From contig NC_088173.1 in assembly GCF_028769735.1 (NCBI RefSeq), positions 11,677,038 through 11,741,037 on the forward strand: a stretch of 64,000 nucleotides of DNA. Direction: 5' to 3'. This document shows positions 49,201 through 62,870 of this stretch, one piece after another. The notes beneath the pieces are model-generated. The model did not search any database, had not been told where the DNA came from, and saw only the letters and a list, made by a program, of their open reading frames with translations. This DNA comes from Zonotrichia leucophrys gambelii (taxonomy: Eukaryota; Chordata; Aves; Passeriformes; Passerellidae). The translations under genes and the position numbers were made by a program. How positions within the stretch are numbered: position 1 is the first letter of the stretch; each line of letters opens with the position of its first letter.

Positions 49201-51962
49201 TCCTTTTTAGCATTAGCCCAATTCAGGGAACTTGAAAGGTTAAATAAACATAAATTCCTGAGAGGTAACAGTGTGATATGGGTCTAGAGAGAGGATAGCA
49301 ACATGAAGCTAGAGTATTCTCAGCAGTGCTGTTATAGAGCATTTGCTGTGCTAACATTACCTCATACTATAAATTGATGTATCTTTTGCTGTATTTTACT
49401 AGGCATTATAGTTTGTATTGTTGTTTGTATGCTTCCTCTGTGTTTTCCTATTGTATATTATAATAAGATACATAATTCTGCCACAACAAAAGCAGATGAA
49501 ATAAAACTTGACTGATGGATGCTGCTTGTATATTTTAGACTGTAGTTTGAAATCAGCCTGAATTTCCAAGTTGACAGTAAATGAATATTGATACAAAACT
49601 ATTCATGTAACACAAAGCTTTTCCTCTGTGTTCTAAGTGTTTTCTTCCTTGACTGGCTGGATTTGAGATGTCTTTTAACATATCTAGCTGGGAGAATAGG
49701 AGTAAACATATTTTTAGTTCTGAAAGTTGCATGATACAATGATTCTGATTGATTAAAAATAGAACAAGCACAGGAAAAAGTATTCTTTGGAAGTTAGATC
49801 TTTTTGCTGCTTCTGCTTTATGTCCTTTTGATATCCAATGCTACAAGCAAATTCTACCTGACTAGAGAAGACAGAAAGTTTCTGGAAAATAAATACTTCA
49901 TTCTCTTTTGCATCTGAGGGAGAGAGGAGTGGATTCTACTGAGTTTTGAAAAGTGTCTGTGTTGGGGGGGGCATAGATTGTTTCCTGTTAGTAGCAACTG
50001 CCTTTGGAACTGCTCTGCCTCTCTTCCTTTCTTGCCCATGTAGAACCTTTCATCAGTTGAGTTCTGAATGAGTAAAATGTCTGAAATAAAAAAGTACCCC
50101 ATGTTGTACCAGATTTCCCGTTCTTAGGAAAAAAGGTGGACCAGAGATACAGATAATATTCTTTAAAGGCATACTGTCTAAAAGTCATTGCTAACACTGT
50201 TGTGCCCTCTATCAGTAACAGATCTGTGAATAAAAATTTGGCTATTGCTGAAAAGGGTTCAGTTACTTCTTCAGCTGATATAGCTAAAACTAGCACAGTT
50301 GTAACAGTCCTTCATTTATGACTTGAATGAATTATATTTAATTTATCCTTCCTAAATTAGAAATTAACTAAACAGTTTCAGGAAAATATTGCAGTATTTG
50401 AAAAGAAAAAGAAAAATGGCATAAGATGCTTTCAAGAAGAATAGGTGAAGATCCACAGAGCACTGCATCCACTTTTGGAGGTCTTTTGAACACTTCTAGG
50501 TTGCATATCTTGCTCATGTCTCAATTTTGTATCAGGTAGAGGCCCACCAACGTGCTAATCTCACACTTTCTGCATGAAAACCAGACTTTGATGGGACACA
50601 TGCCTGTGATACCTTTATAGACTGTATATGCCCATTAGGCCCTCATGTTTTGTTGGACCAGCAAAACATGTTATGCCCCAGTTGCTTATTTAAGCAGTTA
50701 AAGAGATAGAGAGAGTTTGGACATGTTTTATCTTTCCAAAAACTATAATTTTGCTCAAGGACCAAGAGGAAGAGCAAGAGAGGCTCAATAATCCCACCCA
50801 GATGTTTCCTTAAAAATGACAGAAAGAGGAAAGAGTTTATAATTGATGAAATCACAGTCCAGAGGTCCAGTAATTGAAGAAAATATAGTTAATTTCTGAC
50901 ACCTGAAAGGGAAGGCATGGGAGACTGTGTTCTGATGCTGGTGGCCATAATATGTCAGAAGGTGACCGATTTTCTTAGTTAGCTTCTTTCATGGTTGGTA
51001 GCAAGAAGAGATTCCTAAATAAGTATTAAAATGAATACTCATACTTTAATTCTTATAAGCTCTTTGCAAATTATGTTGAAAGATGGAAATACTAGATATT
51101 CTAAAGTACCACACTTGTCTCTCTCTTACAAAGAAAAGAAAAACAAAACCAAACAAAACCCAAAAAAGAAGAATCAGAAGAAGAAGGTCGCTAGATTCCT
51201 TTAAGCATGATATGATATCAAATGCACGCTCATCTAGTAAAATATTTTTATTGGAGAAAAGCAATCATTGGTAACTTCATAAATTTTAATGGGGCACTTA
51301 CACACTGGTCAATAATGCTACATGTAATTATTTCTCTTTCACCAACACTTTAGTGTTGTCAGTTGACCTTTAATAGAGATTCTGTGATGTAAAATAGCTC
51401 TCTCATAGAATTCAAAGTAATGACACTGGCCCTTCTAAAAACTCAAATGACATCCTCAAGTTCAGCTAATTATAAATGATCCTGAATTATCTAGGATCAT
51501 GTAAATATCAGAAGAGATTTTTTTTTTGGCTACAAAATCCTTTGCTGTTTTCTGTGATTGGCAGTTTCCAATCAGTACTGTCCTTTTTAATTATCCTCAG
51601 GTTTTCTTGTAGCAAAATGGAGCCAAGAAAACATTTGAAGTCTCAACAGTGTCCCCAGTTGCCATGGTAGGAATAATAGACCTGAAAGTTAGATGCTATC
51701 AAGATAGAGATTTACAAACTCGATTTTTCACATTGAAGTGAAGTGAAGAAGCTTATGTGAAGACTGATTGGTGTGGGTACAAGGATGTGGGCTGCATTTT
51801 AATTTTCCTTATCTCATTTATTGTGCTGCCTTAATGCTGCCAAGCTAAGTTCTTGACCAAGTTACAAATGGTTTGTCTCATTATAGGGTACGTTAAACTG
51901 AAAAATTACCTCAGTATAGGATATCCCCCTCATGCAAGGTGTTCTCTATATGCCTAGACCCT
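46231..51962. other. Unique AT-rich DNA
   Basis: No recognised gene, RNA or transposon over 5.7 kb. There is a G run near 49964-49971 and an A-rich purine tract (AAAGAAAAG, AACAAAACC, AGAAGAAG) near 51130-51188. Confidence 0.45.
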
Positions 51963-51984
51963 GGAGTGAGCTCCAGCTCACTCC
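51963..51984. repeat. 10-bp perfect inverted repeat
   Basis: GGAGTGAGCT (51963-51972) and AGCTCACTCC (51975-51984) around CC. An AGCT core lies in both arms. Confidence 0.8.
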
Positions 51985-54345
51985 CCAGTTCACATTAACA
52001 GAGAGTGAAGTTGCATTTTTGCAGCTCAGTTTATGCAACTAATGGCAAACATAGCTTGCTTTATGTATAATGATACACTTTTGAGTGGCCTGTGAGTGGC
52101 TGAATGCTGGGTTGTTCTGTAGTATGACGTCCCCTTCTTCTTAACTATTGCTTCATGATTTACCTTTTGAGGTACAAAAGTGGCCAGAACTGCACAAGAC
52201 AGTGTCTCATTGACAGGCAGCAGGCCCTGCTATGATAACTGGAGATATCTGCAGGAATTGTTAGAGCGCTGTAGAGATCTTCAGACACCATCTGCAGAAT
52301 ATGTGACAGTTTTACAATATTGCAACTGAATGAATGACAGATACATGTCAGACTGCAGGGTTCTTCCCTGCATTTGCACTACGTGGATTACTTCTTTCTC
52401 AGGATGTTAGCTAAGACTTTGATACATGGGAAAAATGGCTTTGAGAAAATAAAATTGTTAACCACATAGGATAAGACAATGTTTTTACCATCTGTGGTCC
52501 ATTTAATCACAAAAGTTATATTAGAAAGAAGTAGATCTATAGAGGGAATAGTTGTCCTGGTGTCCACATGGTCTGTGTCACTCAGGACTAGCTTTTGTCT
52601 GAATCAGTAGACTGAGCCTCTTCAGCAGGAGCGATGCTTTGCTTCTAATCACCTTCTACTTTATTTCATCATGGAGGAATTTGATCTGGAAGGATTCTGT
52701 GATCCCACAAGTATGACAAGTTGGATTTAGTGGAGAGAGTTGCTTCTAAACTACTGATTACCATGCATCTGAGGTCATAAGAAAAGTAGATATGATCCCC
52801 TTAAGTTCTTGAATGATTACAGGACAGTTGAGTTCAAATCTAAGTCAAAACTTCTGTGGACATTGAGTTAATAATAAATGTTGTTCATTTTAAAAGAATA
52901 AAAACTATGAAATGAATTTTTTTGAGGATGTAAGGACTTAGGGGATTGAACCAAGTCTTTTTGCAATAAAATGTTTACTAGCTACAATTCTGCATATATT
53001 TTACTTAGCAACCAAAGGTGAGGAAAGCACATGGGCTGTTGAATGAGTGTATACACTATATTATGAGAAAAATTTAAGCAAATTAAACTTTCAGTTTTCT
53101 TCTTTAAAGGAAAGAGAATATTTTCTTAACTTCAGGATAAAGAATACTTCTCAAATTGATATCAAAATATTGTGATCATTATTATGCATAATGTTTTGTT
53201 AACACTACTTTTGCTACAGCACACACTTCTGAAGCAATACTTGTTCTCAGAGTTGTGGAGACAACTCTGATTAATCATAAGGTTTTTTCCACGTGTGGCA
53301 GGGAAATTATGTGGCTTTCTGACTTCAGTCCCTAATCAGAACTCTCACTTTCTCTCCACATTAGGCGCATTTAATTTCGTTTTGGAAAAAAATGAACAAT
53401 CCCCCTCTATTTATCTCCTGTCTGCTAACTGATGGAAGATTGGTGATTCGTCTTATTTTAAAAAAAATGTCTTCACTCAAACTGCTAGGCATGGGGAAGT
53501 TTGTTGCCAAAAGGACCAGGAATATACCTCTGAGGTTGTAAGGGACTGTCAGCAGAACCTTCATTGCTATATAAATTAGCAAGTTTCAGTGACACCAGTC
53601 AAGTTAGGCAATGTGCTTCAACTGAGCATCCACAATGGAAAAAACATTGTGTGCTTTGTACTGGGGTTGTCTGATGTGAAATTTTTGTTGCACTCTGACT
53701 TTTTTGCCAATAGTAACACAGGAGCCCATTGAAATCTTTTGCAATGGTAAGTTTTTAGAAGGTTTATAGGGGAACCATTCTAAATCATTAGATTGGTTCT
53801 CCCCCATGGTGAGTTTGCATATGATGAAAAGACACTGAAAGTTCAGAATATTCTGGATTTTTATAGTGGAATGAATAAAAAGAATGTATAGAAATTAAGG
53901 TTTCTGTAAAAGCAGATGTTGTAACACTAGCTAACAGCTGTAAATAAATATGAAGCACTTTTTGCTAGAAATGTTTTAACTTTTCCAGTTACAGGAACAC
54001 AATATTACAGAGCATAACACTGCTGTGAATTTACATTGGCTTTTGCTATCTTTGAAGAATAGTATTACATATGAGCTGTGACAGAGAGCTAGTGGTTGTT
54101 GTATTTTTATATACTTATTACACTTTTGGTTTAATGAAGAGACATTGATATCATACATCCAAGTATTCTATAGAGAGTTAAAATAGTTTTGCTCAGAAAC
54201 CACAGGATCCTATATTAGTAAGTCTGTTTGGTTCTGAAGGAAGAATTTTCTTTTTACTGGGTCATGATTAGTGACTGAAAATATGTTAGGGTTGTGCTGC
54301 AAGAAAGAGATCAAATTGCTCAACACAATTTCTTTCAAGATTCTA
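51985..54345. other. Unique AT-rich DNA
   Basis: Nothing recognised. Confidence 0.45.
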
Positions 54346-54402
54346 CTTAGACATTGTATGTCTTTAGACATTTTCTGTCTTTAGACATATAGACATTTTC
54401 TG
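54346..54402 (+). repeat. Short imperfect tandem repeats (TTTAGACATTTTCTG type)
   Basis: Three to four copies of a 15-17-base unit (CTTTAGACATTTTCTG and variants), with a short extra TAGACAT inside the last copy. A typical slippage product. Confidence 0.75.
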
Positions 54403-57400
54403 TTGATATGGGAAAGAAACTGATACTCTGCAAACCTTTACTGGACCTGTCTTTTTGTGCCAAAAATGGCTTACTTGGATTTATCTTTTACTGGTGTTTC
54501 TAATGCTAACTTCCATCCTGCTATCATGGCCAGCTTTCCTCTTTGGAGACATGTTACTCAATTATATGATAAATTCCTCAAAGCTGTGAAACTAATCCCT
54601 GCCAGAGGACAGTGAGCTGCAATTTTCATTGTCCTTCAGAAAGTATTACTGCCAGCATTTCAGTTCCCCCATTGTTTATTTTTACAATAATACTCATCTA
54701 TTTACAGACAGGCTGGATACAAATGCTGTGGCTTGGCCAGCCTTCCAATGTGGTTTCTGACTTCGACACATCACTGGAAACCCAGGGAAAGGATTAGGCC
54801 TCTAAAATTCTTTCCTGTTTTGTTTTGACTGGACTGAAGTAAAGGATTTGTGAAGTATCTGAATGTTGCTGATAGAAATGGCCTCTTTCTAGTTTCTTAC
54901 TCATTTAGCCACAGTTTAAATTATTTCATTTTGGACATTTGCTTATGTGTTTCCTGGGTGATTTGTCTAACAAATTCTAATATTTTTTTTTTATAAAATT
55001 GATCTCCTCTAGAATAAATAGTCTTTCCACTTGATATAATGGGAAAAAAGAGCCAAAATAAATTTTCTAAGACCAAACTACACCTAAACCTATGCCACGT
55101 GCAAGCCCCATAGAGGAAGTAATTCTGCTATTTCAGGAGTCAGTCTTTGGAGCATCCTATACAGCCCTGGAACAGAAGTGCGAAGTTGAAGGATCAACCT
55201 TACAGATTCCCAGTCTTTCCAACTTCTTCCACCCCTACTATGCAAGATAGAGGCTTGCTTGGTTACTATGGCTGTAGCAAGATTATTTAAGATATCAGCT
55301 TCCTTCCTTACTGAACAACCTGTCTTGGAATGGCTTAGAAAAACTGTCATGGCCCTTTGAAATGTAATATTGGGAATCTATGAGTATGAAGGCAAGTTAC
55401 AACTTGGATGTATGTCAGAGTCTGCTCAGGTCTAGATTTTCAAGTGTCCTAGAGGAAAGAAGTCATCTATAGCTTTTGTGGCGTCTTTTTTTGTTTCTTG
55501 AGGTTTTCTATCCCTTGGTGTTTGTGTTGTGTTGGGGGTTTTTTGTGTATTTTGGGATTTTTGGGGGTGCTAGTGAGGCAGGACACTGGGCTGGTATGCT
55601 GTTATTTGGCTTATTCTCTGATATCCAGAAAAAAGTTCCTGTAGCCATATTTGGAGTTTAGTCAGCTCCTCTGATCTGGGTGTTGAAGATTTCTGTGAAT
55701 CACATTGACAGCTCCTGCCAGGTACCCTCAGTAAATTACTTCATAAAGTATATAAAGTAAGGCATAATTAAAATCTTGTCAAGTTGTTTCCTTTTTATGT
55801 AGTCTGGAAGAGAAATAATGTAGTTAAAAATGAAGAATAGAAAGTACTGCTACCACATAGGAGTGCCCAGCTTTTATATACTGAGTAGGAAAAGGAGTCT
55901 GCAGTTCCCTGACAACACTAGCACTGATTTTCTCGCTTTCTGACGGTCTTGATATTCAGTCTTTTACAGAAGGTAGAAAAGCTTCAGGGAGAACCATTTG
56001 CTACTTAGATGACACTGCTGAGTGATAAGTACAAGCCACTTTTTTCTTTTTTTGAGGTAAGTAGTTAACTCAGGGTGAAGACTCACACTGTATGAAAGAT
56101 TTTGAGGTCTTCCCCCCCAATCCCAGTTCAGCATCAATTATGCAACTGTTTCTCAGGACCTTCAACATTTAGTTTTTTGAGGAACATCTACAGGGAAAGA
56201 GTGGGTATACTTAAAACAGGTCTGGAAATAATGGAATTTCTCTGAAATTGTCCTCAAAGCATTTTCCTCTGAAAATGGTGTCGGAGTTAGTCCTTTTGTG
56301 TAAGTGACAGCAGACTCTTCCTAGCTACAGCACTCAGTCTTGGTTGTAGGAGGCCTTCGTGTCCCAAAGGAAGTCCCAATCAACTGGCTGCTGTCAGCCC
56401 TCAGCTGTGTTGAGCCCATGACAGTTTACATTAGGTTTCAATATTTATTAGGAGTGTGAAAGCGCTAGACAATATTCCAGTAAATACAATCAATGGAATT
56501 CAAAAATTTATGGTTAAATTCCTATTTCAGAGGCTTTTAATATGCTTTATATTCTGCAGTTGCTAGATATGCATACACCACATAACTAGTCCTTGGCATA
56601 GGGTCAGAACTCAGGTGTTTGTCCAAATTTAAAGCGGTCGGTTCATATGTATATTTCTGGTGTACCTTAATGAAAGTTGAAGTCTCTTCTATGAAAATGT
56701 CCTACACTAACAGAAAGAAAAAAAAGTTTCCTGTTCTCTTTTGGTTCCCAAATGTCTACAGTTCACAGTAGCTAGATCATAAGGGAAGATGGGATTAAAT
56801 GTCACTAGAGATCTGGGTCAAGATAACAGTGTATGTGGAGGTTTTTACATTTTGGATGAGGCTGTAAACAGCTTTTCCCCTCTCTACCATAATTTTTGGA
56901 TGCCTATTCTAATTATCATGTACTCCTTTCATATGCTTCTTAGTTTGAGCACTGTGATTCATTCTAGCTTTAAAATTTATACAATTTCTCACACATTTTG
57001 ATGTTGACTTTTCATTCTGTATGTCAGAACTTAAGAAACACTTAAAGAATTAAAGACTGACATAGATTGCAATGAAATGTGTTTACAAGGAAGGAACATG
57101 AAGTGCTTTTCTGAGAAACAGTTTATTTGTGAGTTATTTGCTCGTCCTTGATTTTGGTCTGCCTCAAGTATTGCATTATGCATTTTATGCCTTTGAGCGT
57201 AGGGTGCTGGGAACAGCTGTATGTGTGTGCATGAACACATCTTCAAATGAGAATCATACTCTGTAGAAACCAAGATGACAAAAATTTATAAAACATCCTG
57301 TCTGATTCAGAGTGGATGACAACAGTTGTTTGACAGTGCACAAGAGAAGTTAACAAGTTTTAAAGGCAGGAAGATATTTGTGCTTGATAGGATAAATTTT

Positions 57401-58535
57401 GGTTTTGCTGTGTATAACTTGCACTGCCTCCTTCAGTGCTAGATGTCAAAAACATATTTTAAGTCTTTAAATTAAGTAGCACAAACCATTTGTTACACTT
57501 CTCTAAAAGAAATTGTTTAGAAATTACTAGTAGCAAAATATATTGTAAAGTGTAGGGTGAAAATTACTTTGGAAATGTTTTGCCCCTGTGATAATTTCAC
57601 TGGTAAGACAATGGCTCCCACTGATATTTACCACTGTTATGGTAATAGCATTTATCAGAATATTGCCAAAGTTGTGGCTGTGTAAGCATTTCCTAGGAAA
57701 TGACATGAGGGAGGATTTTGTTCGGGCTTTGGTCTGTAGAAGACCTAAAGCTCATAAATCAGAAGGACAGTGTTCTTTCGTGATACTGTTGAAGCAACAG
57801 TGACCCAGTGAAATGCTCCATGGGGAACAATTTCCATTTTAATCTCCCATAGATGTTATTCACGCTTGGAATAAAACTTCACACAAATAGTGCTGGATTG
57901 AAGAAAAGCAAAAAAATAACTACCTAACTATTTATTGTTGGTCAGTGAGTGCACAATACAAACACAATTCAATTTTGGGCAAGCACCAGTTCCTGCAAAA
58001 TTCCATGGGTATGGGTAGCTCTTGGGCTGTCATTAAGCTGGTCCCTTGGTCACATTAATGAACTACAGAGCTATGTCATTCAGTAGCATATATTTTTAAA
58101 CAAGATAGGGTTCAGTACCCTGATACTCTCATGATATACTTCTATACATTTTGAATGAAAAATATGTTCAAAATTAGACAAGGGGCCATAATAAAAATGA
58201 AATTTAAATAAAACTTTCCCACATAATTTCCAATAAAAAATCCCCACATGTTATTGAATATATTTCTCATAGGATCTGGAAAATAAGCATTATTTTTGTT
58301 TCATTATTATATTACTTACTTGTTAGTTATTAAAATAGGATCATCATGCTATTTATTTCGGACCTGGTACAGGTGTGTAATGTAAGCAGTTAATATTAGT
58401 CCCACTAAAAAAACCACAGTACCTATACAGCTTTTCACCCTGAAAACTTCTGTGTAGCAATTGTTATTCTAGAAAGCTGCCCAAATTCTAAAGGTTAGTT
58501 TTGAGGAATCTTAGCACTTCTCTGAAGCTATGAGT
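54403..58535. other. Unique AT-rich DNA
   Basis: No gene or transposon is recognised. A T run lies near 54983-54992, and a T/G-rich plus-strand tract at about 55486-55570 contains three G runs of three or more bases. Confidence 0.45.
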
Positions 58536-58748
58536 CATAAAATCATAGAATGGTTTCCAATGGTTTCTGTTGGGAGGGACCTTAAAGCTCGTCTTGTTCC
58601 AGCCTGTTGTCATGGGCACCAGGTCAGGTTGCTCAGACTCCCATCCCACCTGGCCTTGAACGCTTCCAGGGATGGGACATCTGGGCAACTTGTCCAAGTG
58701 TCTGACCGCTCTCACAATAAACAGTTTCTTCCTAACATCTTGACCTTT
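58536..58748 (-). mobile_element. CR1 LINE 3' end, minus strand
   Basis: The plus strand begins with AATCATAGAATGG, the reverse complement of the CR1 3' terminal CCATTCTATGATT repeat. It continues through the classic 3' UTR/ORF2-end words GGGAGGGACCTTAAAG, TGGCCTTGAACGCTTCCAGG and AGTTTCTTCCTAACATCT. Only about 210 bases remain: a severely 5'-truncated copy. The open frames crossing it (58488-58715 minus; 58530-58826 plus) are by-products. No target duplication is evident, as usual for CR1. Confidence 0.92.
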
Positions 58749-61700
58749 GTGTCAAGGAGAGTGTCAAAATACTGTGCAGTTGCTCAACATGATGTGGAGA
58801 AGAAGAGGCTGAATACAGCAGCCTGAGTATTGTGTCTGCAGTGCTACAGCTACACAAAATATTGCTGTTCACAAAGACCATGCCTCTCCATGTCTCCTGT
58901 TTCATTTTGGATTAGCAGTAAACCTCTAAGTGCATAATGAGAGAAAGACAAAAGAAGGATTAGGAAAGAGGAGTGAAAGGCAATGATTATTTGTGCAGTT
59001 TAATTGTCAGAACATGTGAGCTACAGGTTTACAAATCAAGTGGAATAGGCTATCAGGCTTATTACCTATAAATGCATGCTGTTGTAAATAGGAATCTTAT
59101 TTAGATATTAAACACATGTTTCTAGAACTATGTTTTTCTTCCTGAAAAGAAAGAAATATTCTGATTTAGGAGAGTATTCTGGTTTAGGAGAGTAATCCTA
59201 GGAGAGAGTTCAATCTTGAAAATCTTACAGGTTTAATTTCTTTATTACATCTGGGTGATGAGATAATTTTTTTTGAATTTTCACTCCTCAATGGTGGTTT
59301 GAAATTCAGCTTGTTGAACACTTTGAATATTGCTGCTGGGTGCCTAATTTTCTAGGTGTTTAAAAATTAAACATGGCAGAACTAGTGTCTCTTTCATAAT
59401 TTTTCCTTATATGCTCCTAAGAAGTACTGCTGTTCCACATTAACTAAAATTCAGTTATAAATACTTATAAAAGAAATGTCTGACTTCTGCCTGTACTTCT
59501 ACTTTTTTTTTCTTCAATAGCACATTGGGTTTATGAATACTGGTTAGAATTCATCTCTACATGTATTTTTAATATCAGCTTCAAGTTTTTTCACTGAAGC
59601 CAGAGTTATAAGTGCATATTTCAAGATTATATGTTAGGCAAGCAATCTGCATATATAAATGACTCACTTGGCAATTTGAATGACTTCTCAGTTTCTGAAC
59701 AATTCCTGTCTCTAGCCCTTTTCTATAAATGGTTTTTAACTGATCTGGCTTAGAACTTTTCATTTATGCTTTTACTTTTTTGTTGTATGTATGTAGAAGA
59801 AATTACATTGGTGCTTTTTCCTGGAAATGTGCTATCTGCAGAGATTAGGGGACTGTACTTTATTTGCATTTTCAGCCATTTCTTTTCTTGTCTGCTAGAT
59901 ATTTTCATAACTGATAAAAAGACTTGCTGACTAATCCAATTCAATACAAACACACAGAGAAATTCAGGGATATCTAAGACTTTCTCTTACCAAATAGGAT
60001 ACTTAAGGTTGGGAGGCTTGACTGGAAAAAAAAGAGAAAACACTTAATCCATAATAAGAAAAAACCCCACAGAACATATGTTTGAGTTCCTTGCAGTGGG
60101 AAAGGAATATGGGCCCTGGGCCCTGTTTGGACATTTCTGTTTATTTGTTTATTTTCCTCCTGAATGTTTCTTTTCTGGGTAGTGTCCTTTTCCTGCAGTT
60201 GAGAGACTGGCCTTCTGTTTCTGAAGTCAAATGCCTTCATAACATTTCTTTGTAGTCTTGGTTTATTTTTTTTTCTTGATTTACTATATGGTTTTGCTTA
60301 TGAAGAAGAAGAAGCTATCATCAGACAAAAGTTTCTTCAGCTGTAGCATATTTTGCTTGGCACAGCTGGACTGTGCCAGCATTGTTTTTGTATCTCACAT
60401 TTCCATTGTCATTTCACTCTGAACAGAGCCCAGTTTGGAGGAGTTACAAATGCATTTTGTTACTGCTAATACTTTAAATTTTTGGAATTCAGAAGACTTT
60501 CAGAGCAAATAGGCCATTTTTGCCATAACAAACAATTATCAGGAAATCTTAAATGTTGTTCTTGCAGTGGTCTTAGATACAGCATAAAGCATGCATTTAG
60601 CAGCGGTGGCCAATTTCTTGATCTGAATTATGTCTCGTGAAAAGAACTAAAGAAAAAAAAGTGAATGGCTATGTTACTTTACCTCTTATTTTCTTTTATA
60701 AAGATAAAACTCTGCAAACAATCTTCTGAGACAATGTTCACACTATTGTAATTTGTTTTTAGTGAAATAAAGGCAGTGACAGAATTCTTTTCTGCATTCA
60801 ACTTGTTTGATTCAGCTAAGCAGTGGCCTAAAAAAGGACTATGGTTCCTCATGGGCCACTGTATGTACAGAGTCTTGAACTAGAACTGCTTGGACTGATG
60901 TATCTGCATGGCTGCTCATGATCTTTTGTCTTGTTAAGCACACAGTTAGTGATCACAGTCCTCTAAAACTAAACTTCCATTGATTTTTTTATGATACCAT
61001 AGTTAAATCTTTTCTATTTCATGGTACAGTGTCTCCTTTTTTTTTTAATTGCCTCCTATTGTTTTTTTCATCTACTCTAAAATCCCTACCGTTTCTGTAA
61101 CATGCTAAGAAGCTGGTCTTGCTCTTAACTTCACTGTAAGCATTGCAGGAGAGTAGGAAAAAAATCACTACTCTAGATAGAAATCCTAAAATCTATACTA
61201 TGATCATTCCTTTTCTTGGAAGGAGTCACAGGGCCTATTAGGCCATCTTGCTAAACTGGTGAGAGAAAGAAAAGTTAAGATGAAAGAACAATTGTACAAG
61301 GTATTAAAAATATATAGACTCCTGAATCAGAAAGAAAGAGGAAATCACTGAATTAGAAAATAGATATTTTAAAAATTAAAGGAAAAAAAATGTATTGACG
61401 CCATGGGGAGATATTGCTAAAAGTGAAATTAATTCTAGGGGAGATGCCAGTAACATACACCACTTCATGAGAAGAATAAATAATCCCGGGGAACATAATG
61501 ATTTCCTGGAACAAGTCACCAGTAAATTAAGAAAATCATAAGTTTGATAAAACTAGGAACAGATGGGAGATAGCCAAGAAATGTAAAGAAAAATGTATCT
61601 CTGATGTAACTATTCATATTTAAAATGCACAGCATCTAGGGGTGCTGACAATAGACAATGGGCAAACTGTCTTAGTACTGTAAGGATTCCTGAGCACTTA

Positions 61701-62525
61701 GGGAAATTGAGGGTGCTAGAATGGGTTTTGTTTTGTCAGGAAAAGTATGAATTAAATGAGAACCTAATTTTGTTGTAAGTCTGTATTTCTATGACCATGG
61801 GTTCCAACTTCTAGATCGCTAGCAATGATCTCTGGGTGTTGCATCAATGTGGCTGCTAAAGCCTGGGAAACAGAGAGTTGATTTAATTCAGTGCTTGTGC
61901 TGTTGGCTATCCTAACACCATGGACATTTTGTGATGGTTATAAGGTTTTCTATTTAGAAGTAATTACAAAGCTTCAGCTACTAAGCACACAGTGCACTGG
62001 ATAACACCTGACCTATTTGTCAAAACTTGCAACTTATTCTGTGTAGTCTCAAATATTTTAATAACATAGACAACTTTGCATTCTGTCTGCTCCCCCATTC
62101 CCTTTTAGTCCATTAAAATGAGCCTAAAAGAATAGACAGAAGATACCAGAAACCTCAGTGTGTATGAACTGGGTATTTTGTTCATGAACTTCCTCCCATT
62201 ACGCTAATTTCACTGATTTCTACTGATAGAAAAGTGGAGCTCTGCTTGAGAAAATACTCCTTGATGAAGCTCTGCTCATTCATATTAAAACAGAAAGGAA
62301 TGGAAGTAGAAACTTCCTAGTACTCTATGAATCAGGTCCTACTGTCCAAGAACTTTTTAGCATCTACTTTTCTGTATCAAATCTGACTGAATTTGGCCTT
62401 TAGCTCTTCGTATAATGACTGAATGTTTGGTCCTGTGGATTGAAATAAATGGGGCAGGAATTCCTTGGACCAACAGAATATTTAGCAATTTATGTCTAAT
62501 GAAGCAAGTATATATCCCTAAAACA
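58749..62525. other. Unique AT-rich DNA
   Basis: An 18-bp tandem repeat lies at 59157-59206 (listed separately) and an A/T-rich stretch near 61260-61400. No gene is recognised. Confidence 0.45.
59157..59206 (+). repeat. 18-bp tandem repeat, 2.7 copies
   Basis: TATTCTGATTTAGGAGAG (59157-59174) and TATTCTGGTTTAGGAGAG (59175-59192) differ at one base. A partial, diverged third copy follows to 59206. Confidence 0.85.
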
Positions 62526-62870
62526 AAGAATCACAGAATCATTTAGGCTGGAAAAGACCATTGAGCCCAACCATTAACCTGCTGCCAAATCCACCACTGA
62601 ACCATGTCCTTAAGTGCCACATCTACACATTTGAAATACCTCCAGGGATGGTGACTCAGCTACTTCCCTGGGCAGCCTGTTCCAGTGCTTGACAACCCTT
62701 TCCATGAAGATTTTTTTCCTAATATCCAATCTAAAGCTCCCCTGGCAAAACTTGAGGCCATTTCCCCTCATGCTATTTTCTTGTTACCAGGGAGGAGAGA
62801 CCAGCATGCTCCAGTGTCTCAGTGTCTTAATTGTAGTGAGGGGTCCAATACCTTTAATTTTTCTTAATAT
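62526..62870 (-). mobile_element. CR1 LINE 3' part, minus strand
   Basis: The plus strand starts AATCACAGAATCATTTAGGC, a CR1 3' end in reverse, and follows with GGCAGCCTGTTCCAGTGCTT, TTTTTTCCTAATATCCAATC and TTGTAGTGAGGGGTCCA words typical of CR1 read backwards. The first 100 bases differ clearly from the copy at 58536, so it belongs to a different CR1 subfamily. About 340 bases remain. Its ORF2 frame is broken, and the 5' truncation point is uncertain because the match fades after about 62850. Confidence 0.88.

Noticed and set aside
52140..52320. Possible CR1 fragment (GGCCAGAACTGCACA word)
   Set aside because: One short word resembles CR1 in reverse, but the sequence before and after it does not follow the element.
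55486..55570. G-quadruplex candidate in a T/G-rich tract
   Set aside because: Only three G runs of at least three bases are present; a canonical quadruplex needs four.
58530..58826. 98-codon open frame as a gene
   Set aside because: It is antisense to a CR1 3' end.
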